64,000 nt of DNA. It comes from Streptomyces malaysiensis subsp. samsunensis. Lineage in GTDB: Bacteria > Actinomycetota > Actinomycetes > Streptomycetales > Streptomycetaceae. Within the stretch, counting starts at the first letter, position 1, and each line of letters starts with the position of its first letter. A program made the translations under genes and the position numbers. Below, piece by piece: positions 1 through 8,580 of this stretch. The notes under the pieces are model-generated. The model was not told the DNA's origin, did not search any database, and saw only the letters and a program-made list of their open reading frames with translations. The stretch spans positions 1 through 64,000 of the forward strand of contig NZ_JANIIC010000039.1 in the NCBI RefSeq assembly GCF_024519315.1. The letters run 5' to 3'.

Positions 1-116
1 GGCCGCCCGCCGCCCACGGCCTCGCCGCCGGCCGCTCCGTACGGGCCAGACAGCCTTAGGCCCAGGCAGCGCCGTGCAGGTCGGACAAACGCCGTACGCG
101 CCGTACGGACCCCGGT

Positions 117-1781
117 TCAGCCGAGGAGGCCGCCCAAGGCGGCCTCCTCGGCGGCCGGGTCGGTGTTGCTGTACGTGTTCTCCTCCGACGGGCCGCCCTC
201 CGGGCCGCCCGCGGACAGCCCTCCCCCGGCGCCGCCCAGCGACGACGGGTCCGCCGTCGGGGCGAGGGGGTGGCGTGGGGTGCGAGGGGTGGTCCCCAGG
301 CCCGGGCGCGGTCGCGATCCGCCGGTGGGGCGGCCGGAGATGCCGGACGCCGACTCCTCGGCGCTCGGCACCCCGGAGGAGGACGTCGACGCCGCGGTGT
401 CCGAGGCGGACGGCTCCGGGTGGCGCGACAGCCGTTCACGCGGCGACGGGGCGTCGGCCGATCCGGTGCCCGTGCCCACCGGCCCGCGCTGCCCGCCGCG
501 CGGGCTCTCCGCGGGCTTGCTGGGCAGCGGTGAGCCGGGCAGGTTGTTCGTCGGCAGATCGCTGGGCTCCGGGGCCTTCACGACCTCCGAGGACCGTACG
601 GCGGCGCCCAGCATCGAACCGATCAGCAGCGTCAGCCCGGCGACCACCATCGCCATGACGCCGCCGCGGCGCAGCACCCGCCGCCGCAGCTCCCACAGCC
701 CGGCCCGGGGACCGAGCCGCCGCCATGCCTCGCCGGTGAGCCGGGCGTCCACCGAGTAGACCGGCGCGCCCGCGATGATCAGCGGGCTCCAGGCGGCGAG
801 GTAGATGATGTCGGGCGCGTCGTAGACCGGCACCGTACGCCAGCTCACGGTGACGATCAGCGCCGCGGACAGCAGCGCGCCGAACGCGGCGGCCAGCCGC
901 TGCCACAGCCCGAGCACCGTGAGCACGCCGACCACGATCTGGAGGAACGCCACGGTCAGCCCGGCGCCCACCGGATGCTCCAGCGCCAGGTCGCGCAGCG
1001 GCTCCGCGATCGGCCAGGGGTGCAGCGTGCGCAGCCAGGTGACCATCGAGCCACGCTCGCCGCCGTCGAAGTAGACGGGGTCGGAGAGCTTGCCCATCCC
1101 GCCGTAGACGCAGATGAAGCCGAGGAAGATGCGCAGCGGGAGCAGGACGACGCCGAGGTTCATCCGGCGCCCGGGGTAGTAGGCGTGGCGTACGGACTCG
1201 GAGTGGCGGCGCGGGCGCGGCAGCGGGGCGCGCCCCGGCTCCTGCCCATCGCCGTCGGTGGCGCCCGGCCTCACGGAGGACGCGCCGCGCCGCTCCGCCC
1301 CGGCCGCCCTGGCCACCGCGCTCGCCCCGCCCGCCGCGGCCGGGCCGTCCGCGCCCGGGCGCCGCCGCCCGCCGGACGACCGGGGCACGCTGTCCGTATG
1401 GGGGCTGCGCGGGCCGATGACCGTGGGCGTGTCGTCGTCGAAGGCGATCCGCGGCAGCACCTGCGTGGCGCCCACCACGTCATCGGCGCCCTCGCCGGAC
1501 CGGGAGCGGCCCAGAGGGTCGTTCAGGCCGTCGGACAGAGTGTCGGCCGGACCCTCGGCGGAGTACCGCACGGCCTGGAGCAGCCGGGTCGCCGCGGTGT
1601 CCCCGCCGGGGCGGGTGCGGCCGCTCCACACCACGGGCGGCCGGCGCCGGCCCGGGGCCGGGACGCGGGCGAGCCGGGTCGTGTCCGCCAGCGCGCTGCT
1701 GACGACCGGCGTGCTGAGCTGCACCCGGAAGCTCGGGGCGTTGACGGCGACCTGCGCCGGATCGCATGGCACCTTGGCCAT
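117..1781 (-). CDS. DoxX-family membrane protein with long disordered N- and C-terminal regions
   Basis: The middle of this protein (about residues 205-390) has four hydrophobic segments and an N-terminal LRIFLGFICVYGGMGKLSD stretch typical of DoxX membrane proteins. Flanking it are a proline/arginine-rich N-terminal region of about 200 residues and, after a further membrane segment, a Ser/Pro/Gly-rich tail. The frame remains open upstream to a TTG at 1865; I prefer the ATG at 1781, where the sequence begins MAKVPCD. A start near the DoxX domain (about 1160) is also possible. It is the gene downstream of rlmB, after a 470-base gap. The substrate is unknown: DoxX proteins have been linked to redox and thiosulfate metabolism, but nothing here fixes that role. 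Confidence 0.75.
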   Translation of the reverse strand: MAKVPCDPAQVAVNAPSFRVQLSTPVVSSALADTTRLARVPAPGRRRPPVVWSGRTRPGGDTAATRLLQAVRYSAEGPADTLSDGLNDPLGRSRSGEGADDVVGATQVLPRIAFDDDTPTVIGPRSPHTDSVPRSSGGRRRPGADGPAAAGGASAVARAAGAERRGASSVRPGATDGDGQEPGRAPLPRPRRHSESVRHAYYPGRRMNLGVVLLPLRIFLGFICVYGGMGKLSDPVYFDGGERGSMVTWLRTLHPWPIAEPLRDLALEHPVGAGLTVAFLQIVVGVLTVLGLWQRLAAAFGALLSAALIVTVSWRTVPVYDAPDIIYLAAWSPLIIAGAPVYSVDARLTGEAWRRLGPRAGLWELRRRVLRRGGVMAMVVAGLTLLIGSMLGAAVRSSEVVKAPEPSDLPTNNLPGSPLPSKPAESPRGGQRGPVGTGTGSADAPSPRERLSRHPEPSASDTAASTSSSGVPSAEESASGISGRPTGGSRPRPGLGTTPRTPRHPLAPTADPSSLGGAGGGLSAGGPEGGPSEENTYSNTDPAAEEAALGGLLG

Positions 1782-2252
1782 GGTCAGCTGTGGCTCGTCG
1801 TCAAATCCCCGCGCGCGTCCCGCCAGGGGCGAAGGCATGCGGGCGTTTCTGGTCTCCACGCCCAACTAACCGAGTGACGGACGGGAAAGACACTGCCGGG
1901 GACGTCCCGATCTGTCCGAGGCCCGTCAAGATCATCGCCCGGAGGCCAGGTCCTTACGGAGGCGTCCACGCCCGGCCCACGGCCCCACCGGGCCCGTGCC
2001 GCGACCGCACCACGACTCCACCGAGCCCGTGCCGCGACCGCACCACGACTCCACCGAGCCCGCACCGAGCCCGCATCACGGCCGCACCACGTCGCCACGA
2101 CGGCCGGACGGCGGCCGGACAACGACCGGACCACAGCCGGCCGCGCGGCCGCGCGACCACCGGTCGAGGCCGACGGCGCACACCCCTGCCGGGGCTCGCG
2201 CGGCGGCCCGTGCCAACCCCGTAACGCAGCCCGCAACAGACCCCCGCCCCGC
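1782..2252. other. Gap between rlmB and the DoxX gene, with repeats
   Basis: About 470 bases with no convincing gene. It probably carries the DoxX promoter and 5' leader. The central part is low-complexity sequence rich in CCACGACTCC and CCGCACCACG motifs. Short ORFs through it are proline/histidine/arginine-rich in every frame and look like by-products of the repeats. Confidence 0.6.
1993..2058. repeat. 33-bp tandem repeat, two full copies plus a degenerate third
   Basis: The unit starting CCCGTGCCGCGACCGCACC occurs at 1993 and again at 2026 with no differences, then decays into related sequence to about 2090. A 33-bp period keeps a reading frame, but no start codon with a ribosome binding site is present. 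Confidence 0.8.
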
Positions 2253-3203
2253 CTAGGCCCGGCGGCGTGCCGCCTCGTAGAGGACGACGCCCGCCGCCAC
2301 ACCCGCGTTGAGCGACTCCGCGCCGCCCGGCATCGGGATCCGCACCCGCAGGTCGCAGGTCTCGCCCACCAGCCGGGAGAGCCCCTTCCCCTCGCTGCCG
2401 ACGACGATCACGACCGGGCCGTCCAGCGCTTCGAGGTCCTGGAGCTCGACCTCGCCGTCCGCCGCCAGGCCGACCACCATCAGGCCCGCCTTCTGGTAAG
2501 CCTCCAGCGTCCGGGTGAGGTTGGTCGCGCGGGCGACCGGGGTGCGGGCGGCGGTGCCCGCGGAGGTCTTCCAGGCGCCCGCGGTCATCCCGGCCGCGCG
2601 CCGCTCCGGTACGACCACGCCGTGGCCGCCGAAGGCGGACACCGAGCGGACCACCGCGCCCAGGTTGCGCGGGTCGGTGACGCCGTCGAGGGCGACGATC
2701 AGCGGGTCCTCGTCCTCGTCGAAGGCGGCCGCGCTCAGGTCCTCGGGGTGGGCGTACTCGTACGGCGGGACCTGGAGCACCAGGCCCTGGTGGTTCAGTC
2801 CGTTCGTCAGCCGGTCGAGCTCGGCCTTGGGGGCCTCCATGAGGTGGATGCCGCCGCGGTCGGCGGCCAGCTTCAGCGCCTCGCGCACCCGGTCGTCGCT
2901 GTCGATGAACTGCTGCACATACAGGGTGTTCGCCGGAACGCCCTCGCGCAGCGCCTCGACGACCGGATTACGGCCCACCACCATCTCGTTCGACCCCTTG
3001 CCGCCGCGGCGCGGTACGGGCCGTTTGGCGGCCTGGCGGGCGCGGGCGTTGGCCACCCGCTGCTTGACGTGCCCCTTGCGCATCTCGGCGGGCGGGGTGG
3101 GCCCCTTGCCCTCGAGGCCCCGGCGCCGCTTACCGCCGCTGCCGACCGTCGCACCCTTCTTGTTGCTGGTACGGCGGTTCCTGCGCTGGCTGTTGCCGGC
3201 CAT
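2253..3203 (-). CDS. rlmB: 23S rRNA 2'-O-ribose methyltransferase RlmB (TrmH/SPOUT family)
   Basis: Product of 316 residues. A basic N-terminal extension of about 70 residues, common in actinobacteria, precedes a substrate-binding domain starting MVVGRNPVVEALREG and a C-terminal SPOUT domain. The three SPOUT motifs are visible: NLGAVVRSV, VGSEGKGLSR and IPMPGGAESLNAGVAAGVVL, which form the knotted AdoMet pocket. The family methylates the ribose of G2251 (E. coli numbering) in the peptidyl-transferase loop of 23S rRNA. It lies 160 bases after cysS in the same direction, an order conserved in Streptomyces. The ATG at 3203 has a CAGGTG-like binding site upstream. Confidence 0.93.
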   Translation of the reverse strand: MAGNSQRRNRRTSNKKGATVGSGGKRRRGLEGKGPTPPAEMRKGHVKQRVANARARQAAKRPVPRRGGKGSNEMVVGRNPVVEALREGVPANTLYVQQFIDSDDRVREALKLAADRGGIHLMEAPKAELDRLTNGLNHQGLVLQVPPYEYAHPEDLSAAAFDEDEDPLIVALDGVTDPRNLGAVVRSVSAFGGHGVVVPERRAAGMTAGAWKTSAGTAARTPVARATNLTRTLEAYQKAGLMVVGLAADGEVELQDLEALDGPVVIVVGSEGKGLSRLVGETCDLRVRIPMPGGAESLNAGVAAGVVLYEAARRRA

Positions 3204-3363
3204 GAATGGTCACCTGTCTCTTCACTGCTCGGCGCTGCTCAGCAGGCGGCTCGAACGTCGAACGTCACACATCTGTGTGGTCGAAGGCGTCTGTGCGGTC
3301 ATTTGTACGGTCACAAGTGTGCCGCCCGGGGCGCCGGGCGGCACAACACCGGAGGTCAGGGCC

Positions 3364-4764
3364 TCAGCGCTGACCCAGCTCCCAGCGCGGTCCGGACGGG
3401 GTGTCCTCGATCACCAGACCCGACTGCTGGAGCTGGTCGCGGATCGCGTCCGCCGTCGCGTAGTCCTTACGGGCCCGCGCGGCCTGCCGCTGCTCCAGGA
3501 CCAGCCGGACGAGGGAGTCGACCACGCCGTGCAGATCCTCGCCGCGGTCCGAACCGCCCGCCCAGTGCTCATCGAGCGGATCGAGGCCCAGCACGCCCAG
3601 CATGGCCCGCACTTCGGCGAGCCGGGCGACCGCCGCCTCCTTGTCGTCGGCGGTCAGGGCGGAGTTGCCCTGGCGGACGGTGGTGTGGACGACCGCAAGC
3701 GCCTGCGGCACCCCGAGGTCGTCGTCCATCGCCTCCGCGAAGGCGGGCGGCACCTCGGCCGCCGCCGGGACGGCCTTCCCCGCCTTTTCGGTCACCCGCT
3801 GGACGAAGCCCTCGATCCGCGCGAACGCCGACTCCGCCTCGCGCAGGGCCTCCTCGCTGTACTCGATCATCGACCGGTAGTGCGGGGTGCCCAGGTAGTA
3901 GCGGAGCACGATCGGACGCCAGCGCTTGACCATCTCGGAGACCAGCACCGAGTTGCCGAGCGACTTGCTCATCTTCTCGCCGCTCATGGTCACCCAGGCG
4001 TTGTGCGCCCAGTAGGCGGCGAAGTCATCGCCGAACGCCTTGGCCTGCGCGATCTCGTTCTCATGATGCGGGAAGATCAGGTCCACGCCGCCGCCGTGGA
4101 TGTCGAAGGCGCGCCCGAGGTACTTGTGCGCCATCGCCGAGCACTCCAGGTGCCAGCCGGGGCGGCCGCGCCCCCACGGGGTCTCCCAGCTGGGCTCCCC
4201 CGGCTTCGCCGCCTTCCACATGGCGAAATCGCGCGGGTCGCGCTTGCCGGTCTCGCCCTCGCCGGAGGGCTGGCGCAGCCCGTCCAGATCCTGGTTGGAG
4301 AGCCTCAGATACTCGGGGAACGAGCGCACATCGAAGTAGACATTGCCCTCGGCGGCATAGGCATGACCCCGGTCGATCAGCTCCCGCATCATCTCGATCA
4401 TCTCGGGAACATGACCGGTGGCCCGCGGCTCATAGGTCACGGGCAGGCAGCCGAGGATGTCGTACGCCTGGTTGAAGGCGCGCTCGTTCTCGTAGCCGAT
4501 CGCCCACCATGGGCGCTTCTGCTCCGCCGACTTCGCGATGATCTTGTCGTCGATGTCCGTGACATTGCGGATGAACGTCACGTCATAGCCGCGGTAGGCG
4601 AACCAGCGGCGCATGATGTCGAAGTTCAGCCCCGACCTGATGTGCCCGATGTGCGGGGCGGCCTGCACGGTGGCACCGCACAGGTAGATCGAGACACAGC
4701 CCGGCCTGAGCGGGACGAAGTCACGAATCTGCCGGGCGCTGGTGTCGTACAGGCGAATAGTCAC
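3364..4764 (-). CDS. cysS: Cysteinyl-tRNA synthetase
   Basis: Class I aminoacyl-tRNA synthetase of 466 residues, the usual length. The HIGH motif is at residues 38-41 (PHIGH), the KMSKS loop (EKMSKSLGN) near residue 270, and zinc-ligand cysteines occur in YLCGATVQ and HLECSAM. It charges tRNA-Cys with cysteine. The related mycothiol ligase MshC is shorter, and the position next to ispF/ispD matches the housekeeping cysS of Streptomyces. The start codon is GTG at 4764 (MTIRLYD). Confidence 0.95.
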   Translation of the reverse strand: MTIRLYDTSARQIRDFVPLRPGCVSIYLCGATVQAAPHIGHIRSGLNFDIMRRWFAYRGYDVTFIRNVTDIDDKIIAKSAEQKRPWWAIGYENERAFNQAYDILGCLPVTYEPRATGHVPEMIEMMRELIDRGHAYAAEGNVYFDVRSFPEYLRLSNQDLDGLRQPSGEGETGKRDPRDFAMWKAAKPGEPSWETPWGRGRPGWHLECSAMAHKYLGRAFDIHGGGVDLIFPHHENEIAQAKAFGDDFAAYWAHNAWVTMSGEKMSKSLGNSVLVSEMVKRWRPIVLRYYLGTPHYRSMIEYSEEALREAESAFARIEGFVQRVTEKAGKAVPAAAEVPPAFAEAMDDDLGVPQALAVVHTTVRQGNSALTADDKEAAVARLAEVRAMLGVLGLDPLDEHWAGGSDRGEDLHGVVDSLVRLVLEQRQAARARKDYATADAIRDQLQQSGLVIEDTPSGPRWELGQR

Positions 4765-4974
4765 GCATCAAGGGTAGTGGGAAGCGAACGGTGCCCCGTG
4801 CTCCTTCGACCACGGGGACACCGAAGCGTGACACTCCGGACGCGCGTGACACTCCGGACGCGCCCGCGCACCCCCGCCTCCCGTGCGCCGGCGCCACCGC
4901 CGGAAAGCGCCGGATCTACCGCCGGGATACGGGTGCACCACCGCAATACGGGCACTGCTGGCGCGATACAGGCG
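4765..4974. repeat. Gap between ispF and cysS with short direct repeats
   Basis: GCGTGACACTCCGGACGC occurs twice at an 18-bp period (4826 and 4844). It is followed by looser repeats around GGGATACGGG/GCAATACGGG (about 4925-4970). No gene is seen in these 210 bases. Confidence 0.6.
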
Positions 4975-5466
4975 CTACCGCCGGAACACCAGCGCCGTCG
5001 CGATCGCCGCGAGGCCCTCGGCGCGGCCGGTCAGACCGAGACCGTCCGTGGTGGTACCGGACACCGAGACGGGGGCGCCCACCGCCGCCGTCAGCGCCTT
5101 GATCGCCTCCTCGCGCCGTTTGCCGATCTTGGGGCGTACGCCGATCACCTGGATCGCCACATTGCCGATCCCGAAGCCCGCGTCCCGGACGATCCGGGCC
5201 GCCTCGGCGAGCAGCGTGGTGCCCGCGGCGCCGGACCACTCGGGGCGGTCGGTGCCGAAGTGGGCGCCGAGATCGCCGAGCCCGGCGGCGGAGAACAGCG
5301 CGTCACAGGCGGCGTGCACGGCCACATCGCCGTCGGAGTGACCGGCCAGACCGTACGTCTCGCCCTCCCACAGCAGCCCCGCGCACCACAGCTCACGGCC
5401 CTTCTCGAAGGCGTGCACATCCGTGCCGATGCCCACCAGGGGGAGCACCACCGGGTCAGAAGCCAT
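4975..5466 (-). CDS. ispF: 2-C-methyl-D-erythritol 2,4-cyclodiphosphate synthase
   Basis: Product of 163 residues with the family signatures GIGTDVHAF (metal ligands Asp and His) and LAGHSDGDVAVHA. It cyclises CDP-ME 2-phosphate to MEcPP, the fifth step of the non-mevalonate isoprenoid pathway. The ATG at 5466 lies 11 bases inside the end of ispD, so the pair is probably translationally coupled. Having ispD directly upstream supplies two enzymes of the same pathway from one transcript. Confidence 0.95.
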   Translation of the reverse strand: MASDPVVLPLVGIGTDVHAFEKGRELWCAGLLWEGETYGLAGHSDGDVAVHAACDALFSAAGLGDLGAHFGTDRPEWSGAAGTTLLAEAARIVRDAGFGIGNVAIQVIGVRPKIGKRREEAIKALTAAVGAPVSVSGTTTDGLGLTGRAEGLAAIATALVFRR

Positions 5467-6250
5467 CGTTCGCCCTCCTGCGGGCCAGGACCGCCTCGGC
5501 CAGCACCAGGTCCAGCGGCCGGGTCACCTTGAACGCCTCCTCATGACCGGGGACGACCACGACCTCGACGCCGAGCCGCTCGACCATGCCCGCGTCGTCC
5601 GTCGCACCGTCGCCCTCCAGGGCGATCTTCTCGTGGGCGGCCACGAGCGTGGCGCGGTCGAAGCCCTGCGGGGTCTGGACGGCGCGCAGCAGGGCGCGGT
5701 CGGGGGTGCCGACGACCGGCTCGGGCTCACCGGTCCGCTCCCCGGTGCGCGGCTCGACCTCCTTCACGGTGTCGGCCAGCGGCAGCGCGGGCACGACGGC
5801 GGGCGCCCCGTCCCGTACGGCGGCGACGACCGCGTCCACCGTGTCCACCGGCACCAGCGGCCGCGCCGCGTCGTGCACCAGCACGGTGGTGACGGTCTCG
5901 GGGACGGCGGCCAGCCCCTTGCGCACCGACTCCTGGCGGGTCTCGCCGCCGGGCACGACCACCACCTCGGTGGTGTGGGTGAGGCTGCCGCTCAGCGGAT
6001 ACGCGTCCAGCAGCAGCCGCACCTCGTCGGCGCCGTCCGGCGGGGCGACCACGACGACGAGGGAGACGGAACGGGATCCGGCCATCGCCCGTACGGCGTG
6101 GACGAGCATGGGCGTGCCGCTCAGCGGGCGCAGCGCCTTGGGGGCGCCCGGACCCAGCCGCACTCCGCGGCCCGCGGCGGGGATCACGGCGGCGGTACGG
6201 GCGGTTCGACCGGACGCTCCGGAGCCGCCGTGATCCTGGGTTGCGGACAT
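5456..6250 (-). CDS. ispD: 2-C-methyl-D-erythritol 4-phosphate cytidylyltransferase
   Basis: The CTP-binding motif AAVIPAAGRGVRLGPGAPKAL lies near the N-terminus, followed by VHDAARPLV and AVQTPQGFDR, all diagnostic of IspD. The enzyme joins CTP and MEP to give CDP-ME in the MEP pathway. The ATG at 6250 (MSATQDHGG) gives 264 residues; the frame is open to 6373 but the extra residues have no family counterpart. A GAGGAAG stretch lies about 20 bases upstream. It overlaps ispF by 11 bases. Confidence 0.93.
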   Translation of the reverse strand: MSATQDHGGSGASGRTARTAAVIPAAGRGVRLGPGAPKALRPLSGTPMLVHAVRAMAGSRSVSLVVVVAPPDGADEVRLLLDAYPLSGSLTHTTEVVVVPGGETRQESVRKGLAAVPETVTTVLVHDAARPLVPVDTVDAVVAAVRDGAPAVVPALPLADTVKEVEPRTGERTGEPEPVVGTPDRALLRAVQTPQGFDRATLVAAHEKIALEGDGATDDAGMVERLGVEVVVVPGHEEAFKVTRPLDLVLAEAVLARRRANDGF

Positions 6251-6559
6251 TGAGTTGGCGTTCAGGTTTGCTTCCTCAGCCGAAATGGGTATGGCCACAG
6301 CGTGCCGGGCGCGATGCCCCGACCGGCCCCTTCCGTGACGACTGGTCGAGCCAGCTGCCCGGGCCCGGCACACCTCTACACCGCTCTACACCGCGCACCG
6401 TGGCGCGGATGCACCCATCGGCACAGGGTGCGGTGACCGGGGGCTCAGGAGATCGCGTTCAAGGGATCACAGCGTCCGGCAGGTACGCATGCCGCAGCGC
6501 CCGGCGACAGACTTGGCGGGATCAGGTCTGAGTCACTCGGGCACCACGGCATTGATATG
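6251..6559. other. Gap between carD and ispD
   Basis: About 310 bases without a gene. Short ORFs here have no binding sites. I see no strong terminator, so read-through from carD into ispD is possible. Confidence 0.5.
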
Positions 6560-7042
6560 TCAGGACGCGAGAACCTCGTCGAGCAGGGCCTCGGCCTTGT
6601 CCTCATTGGTGCTCTCGGCGAGAGCGAGCTCGCTCACCAGAATCTGGCGGGCCTTGGCGAGCATGCGCTTCTCACCGGCGGAGAGTCCGCGCTCACGCTC
6701 TCGGCGCCACAGGTCACGCACGACCTCGGCGACCTTGATCACATCGCCGGAGGCGAGCTTCTCGAGATTTGCCTTGTAGCGACGGGACCAGTTCGTCGGC
6801 TCTTCCGCATACGGTGCGCGCAGCACCTCGAAGACCCGATCCAGCCCGTCCTGGCCGACCACATCACGCACACCGACGAACTCCGCATTGTCCGCCGGCA
6901 CACGAACCGTCAGGTCACCCTGAGCGACCTTCAGCACCAAGTAGGTCTTGTCCACGCCTTTGATCTGGCGAGTTTCGATGGCCTCGATCAGCGCGGCCCC
7001 GTGATGGGGATAGACCACGGTGTCGCCAACCTTGAACGTCAT
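6560..7042 (-). CDS. carD: CarD-family RNA polymerase-binding transcription factor
   Basis: Product of 160 residues. Residues 1-60 form a Tudor-like RNA polymerase interaction domain (FKVGDTVVYPHHGAALIEAI). A helical DNA-binding domain follows, with the conserved tryptophan in PTNWSRRYKANLEKLASGD. CarD binds the RNA polymerase beta subunit and stabilises open complexes at housekeeping promoters. It lies upstream of ispD/ispF in the same direction, with a 309-base gap. The spacing to the divergent lipoprotein gene is 600 bases, and that region contains a large inverted repeat. Confidence 0.95.
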   Translation of the reverse strand: MTFKVGDTVVYPHHGAALIEAIETRQIKGVDKTYLVLKVAQGDLTVRVPADNAEFVGVRDVVGQDGLDRVFEVLRAPYAEEPTNWSRRYKANLEKLASGDVIKVAEVVRDLWRRERERGLSAGEKRMLAKARQILVSELALAESTNEDKAEALLDEVLAS

Positions 7043-7642
7043 GTGACAGGTACCCCTTCCGTGGCTATCCAGGGTAACACGGGAACGCCTTCTTCTGAAT
7101 GGCGTTTTCGCAGGTCAGGGCATATCTCGGGGCTTGACAAGTGCGGCACGAACGTGCTGCACGGAGCCTGCGGAACCGGGTATTCGCAGGTGGGAGCGGC
7201 TGTCCAGGCACCGGGAAACCCGCCCGTTACGTACCGGAAGAGGCCCCGACGAGTGGTCGTACGTCCCGTTTTGCCGGAGTCCGGTCGATGGACTTCCGCT
7301 ACTCCGTTCGGATCAGGAGCGGGGGATCCGGCACCGATTCGCGAATTGATCACGAACTTGATCACGCAGAGCGGATCAAGTCTGTGATCAATTCTCGGAC
7401 ATGCATGGATTCCTTACCGATAATCTCCAGCGCGACCCGTCGAGCCGATATTCGGGACGGTGTCACACCCGCCTTGTAAGGCACACCCGAACCTCGTAAC
7501 CCACCCGGTAACCGGGATCGCACGAGTGCCCCACCCCGGGCCCGGTCGCCTTGAGGCGGGTCGGGTGCGGGCCGAAGAGGGCGGATCGGTAATCTAAGCG
7601 CGCTGATCCAACCTTTACCTCGTCCTAGGAGATGCCGCCGCC
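7043..7642. other. 600-bp divergent regulatory region between carD and the lipoprotein gene
   Basis: No gene is supported. The region is lower in GC than its surroundings around 7320-7420 and holds a long inverted repeat (separate entry). Close to the lipoprotein gene, TAATCT at about 7590 could be a -10 element. Confidence 0.55.
7343..7394. promoter_or_regulatory. 21-bp nearly perfect inverted repeat with 10-base centre
   Basis: Left arm 7343-7363 (GAATTGATCACGAACTTGAT then C) and right arm 7374-7394 differ at only two inner positions. Each arm holds two GATC tetramers. It lies about 300 bases upstream of carD and 250 bases upstream of the divergent lipoprotein gene. It could be an operator for a dimeric or tetrameric regulator, or a cruciform. 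It lacks a T-tract and is not next to a stop codon, so I do not call it a terminator. Confidence 0.6.
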
Positions 7643-8350
7643 GTGAGCAGCAGCCTTCGACGCGGCGCCCTCGCCGCAGCCGCCATCGTGGTCTCGGTCG
7701 CCCCGCTCTCCGCCTGCGGAGCCGGGAAAGACGCGCAGACACTGGGGGTCAAGCCCGACAACGCCGCGACCGCTGTCGGCGATATCAAGATCCAGAACGC
7801 CACCGTGGTGACCCAGCCGGACCGCAAGGCCGTAGGCCCGGCCGTCGTCACCGGCAGGCTCTTCAACAACGGCAAGAAGGACCAGACCGTCAAGGCCGTC
7901 TCCCTCCCCGGCACCGACGCCCGGGTGAAGCTCTCCCCGGCCAAGGGCAAGGGCCCGGTCGTGGTCCCGGCCGGCGGCTCGGTGGCCTTCGGCGGCAAGG
8001 GCAACGCCTCCGCCGTCATCAGCGACGGGCGCGAGGCCGCCCAGGACGGCAACGCGCAGCGGATCGTCTTCGACCTCAGCTCGACCGGCAATGTCCCGAT
8101 CACCGCGTTCGTGGTCCCGGCGAAGAGCTACTTCGAGGGCTGGGGCCCGTCCGAGCTGCCGACCGCCAAGCCGTCGGGCTCGGCGACCCCCGGCGGTACG
8201 CCCAGTGGCACGCCCAGCGGCACCCCGTCCGGCTCGGCGAGCAACAAGCCGGGCGGTACGGCGAGCGGCCAGCCGGGCACCGATGCGAGCAGCGGCGCCC
8301 CGAACGGCATCGCCTCCGGCGAGCCCAACCCGAACGGCACCGATCACTGA
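7643..8350 (+). CDS. Secreted lipoprotein with disordered Gly/Ser/Pro/Thr tail
   Basis: Product of 235 residues. The N-terminus is a signal peptide with a lipobox (VAPLSAC, Cys at about residue 24), so the protein is probably lipid-anchored outside the cell. Residues 45-160 form an Ig-like or copper-chaperone-like beta fold (GDIKIQNATVV, VTGRLFNNGKK). The last 70 residues are repeats of GTPSG and related units. The GTG at 7643 has an AGGAG site (7627-7631). This gene between carD and phoP is conserved in Streptomyces; its function is not established. A strong terminator follows. Confidence 0.85.
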   Translation: MSSSLRRGALAAAAIVVSVAPLSACGAGKDAQTLGVKPDNAATAVGDIKIQNATVVTQPDRKAVGPAVVTGRLFNNGKKDQTVKAVSLPGTDARVKLSPAKGKGPVVVPAGGSVAFGGKGNASAVISDGREAAQDGNAQRIVFDLSSTGNVPITAFVVPAKSYFEGWGPSELPTAKPSGSATPGGTPSGTPSGTPSGSASNKPGGTASGQPGTDASSGAPNGIASGEPNPNGTDH

Positions 8351-8375
8351 CACGGGTCCCCTGGACCCGCGCGGG

Positions 8376-8431
8376 CATGCGCGAGGGCGGCCCTGGAGCT
8401 CTCCAGCCCTCCAGGGCCGCCCTCGCGCATG
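8376..8431. terminator. Bidirectional terminator, 23-bp perfect stem
   Basis: Arms 8376-8398 and 8409-8431 are exact reverse complements around a 10-base centre. It follows the lipoprotein stop at 8350 and sits between that gene and the convergent phoP. There is no U-tract, as is usual in Streptomyces. Confidence 0.9.
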
Positions 8432-8580
8432 AGCCGGTTCTCCGCGGCTCATGCCCGGTGGTTCACGGCCCGAGCCCCCTTCCCCGTGCGCCCCTCGCAC
8501 CGCTCGGCCCTGACGGGCCGCACGGGCTTCGGGACGCCGTGCCGGACTCCGTCCGGCGGTCCGGGGCCGGGGCCCGGTTC

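Noticed and set aside
3364..4764. MshC instead of CysS
   Set aside because: Length, C-terminal domain and the ispF/rlmB context fit CysS.
2515..5532. A 1005-codon open frame on the plus strand
   Set aside because: It runs antisense to rlmB, cysS and ispF, whose proteins have all family motifs; its translation is low-complexity Arg/Gly/Leu sequence expected from the opposite strand of GC-rich genes.
6251..6373. Longer start of ispD at 6373
   Set aside because: The added 41 residues are Arg-rich with no counterpart in IspD, and no binding site precedes them.
8341..8560. Possible small RNA between lipoprotein gene and phoP
   Set aside because: The structure is fully explained by the 23-bp bidirectional terminator.
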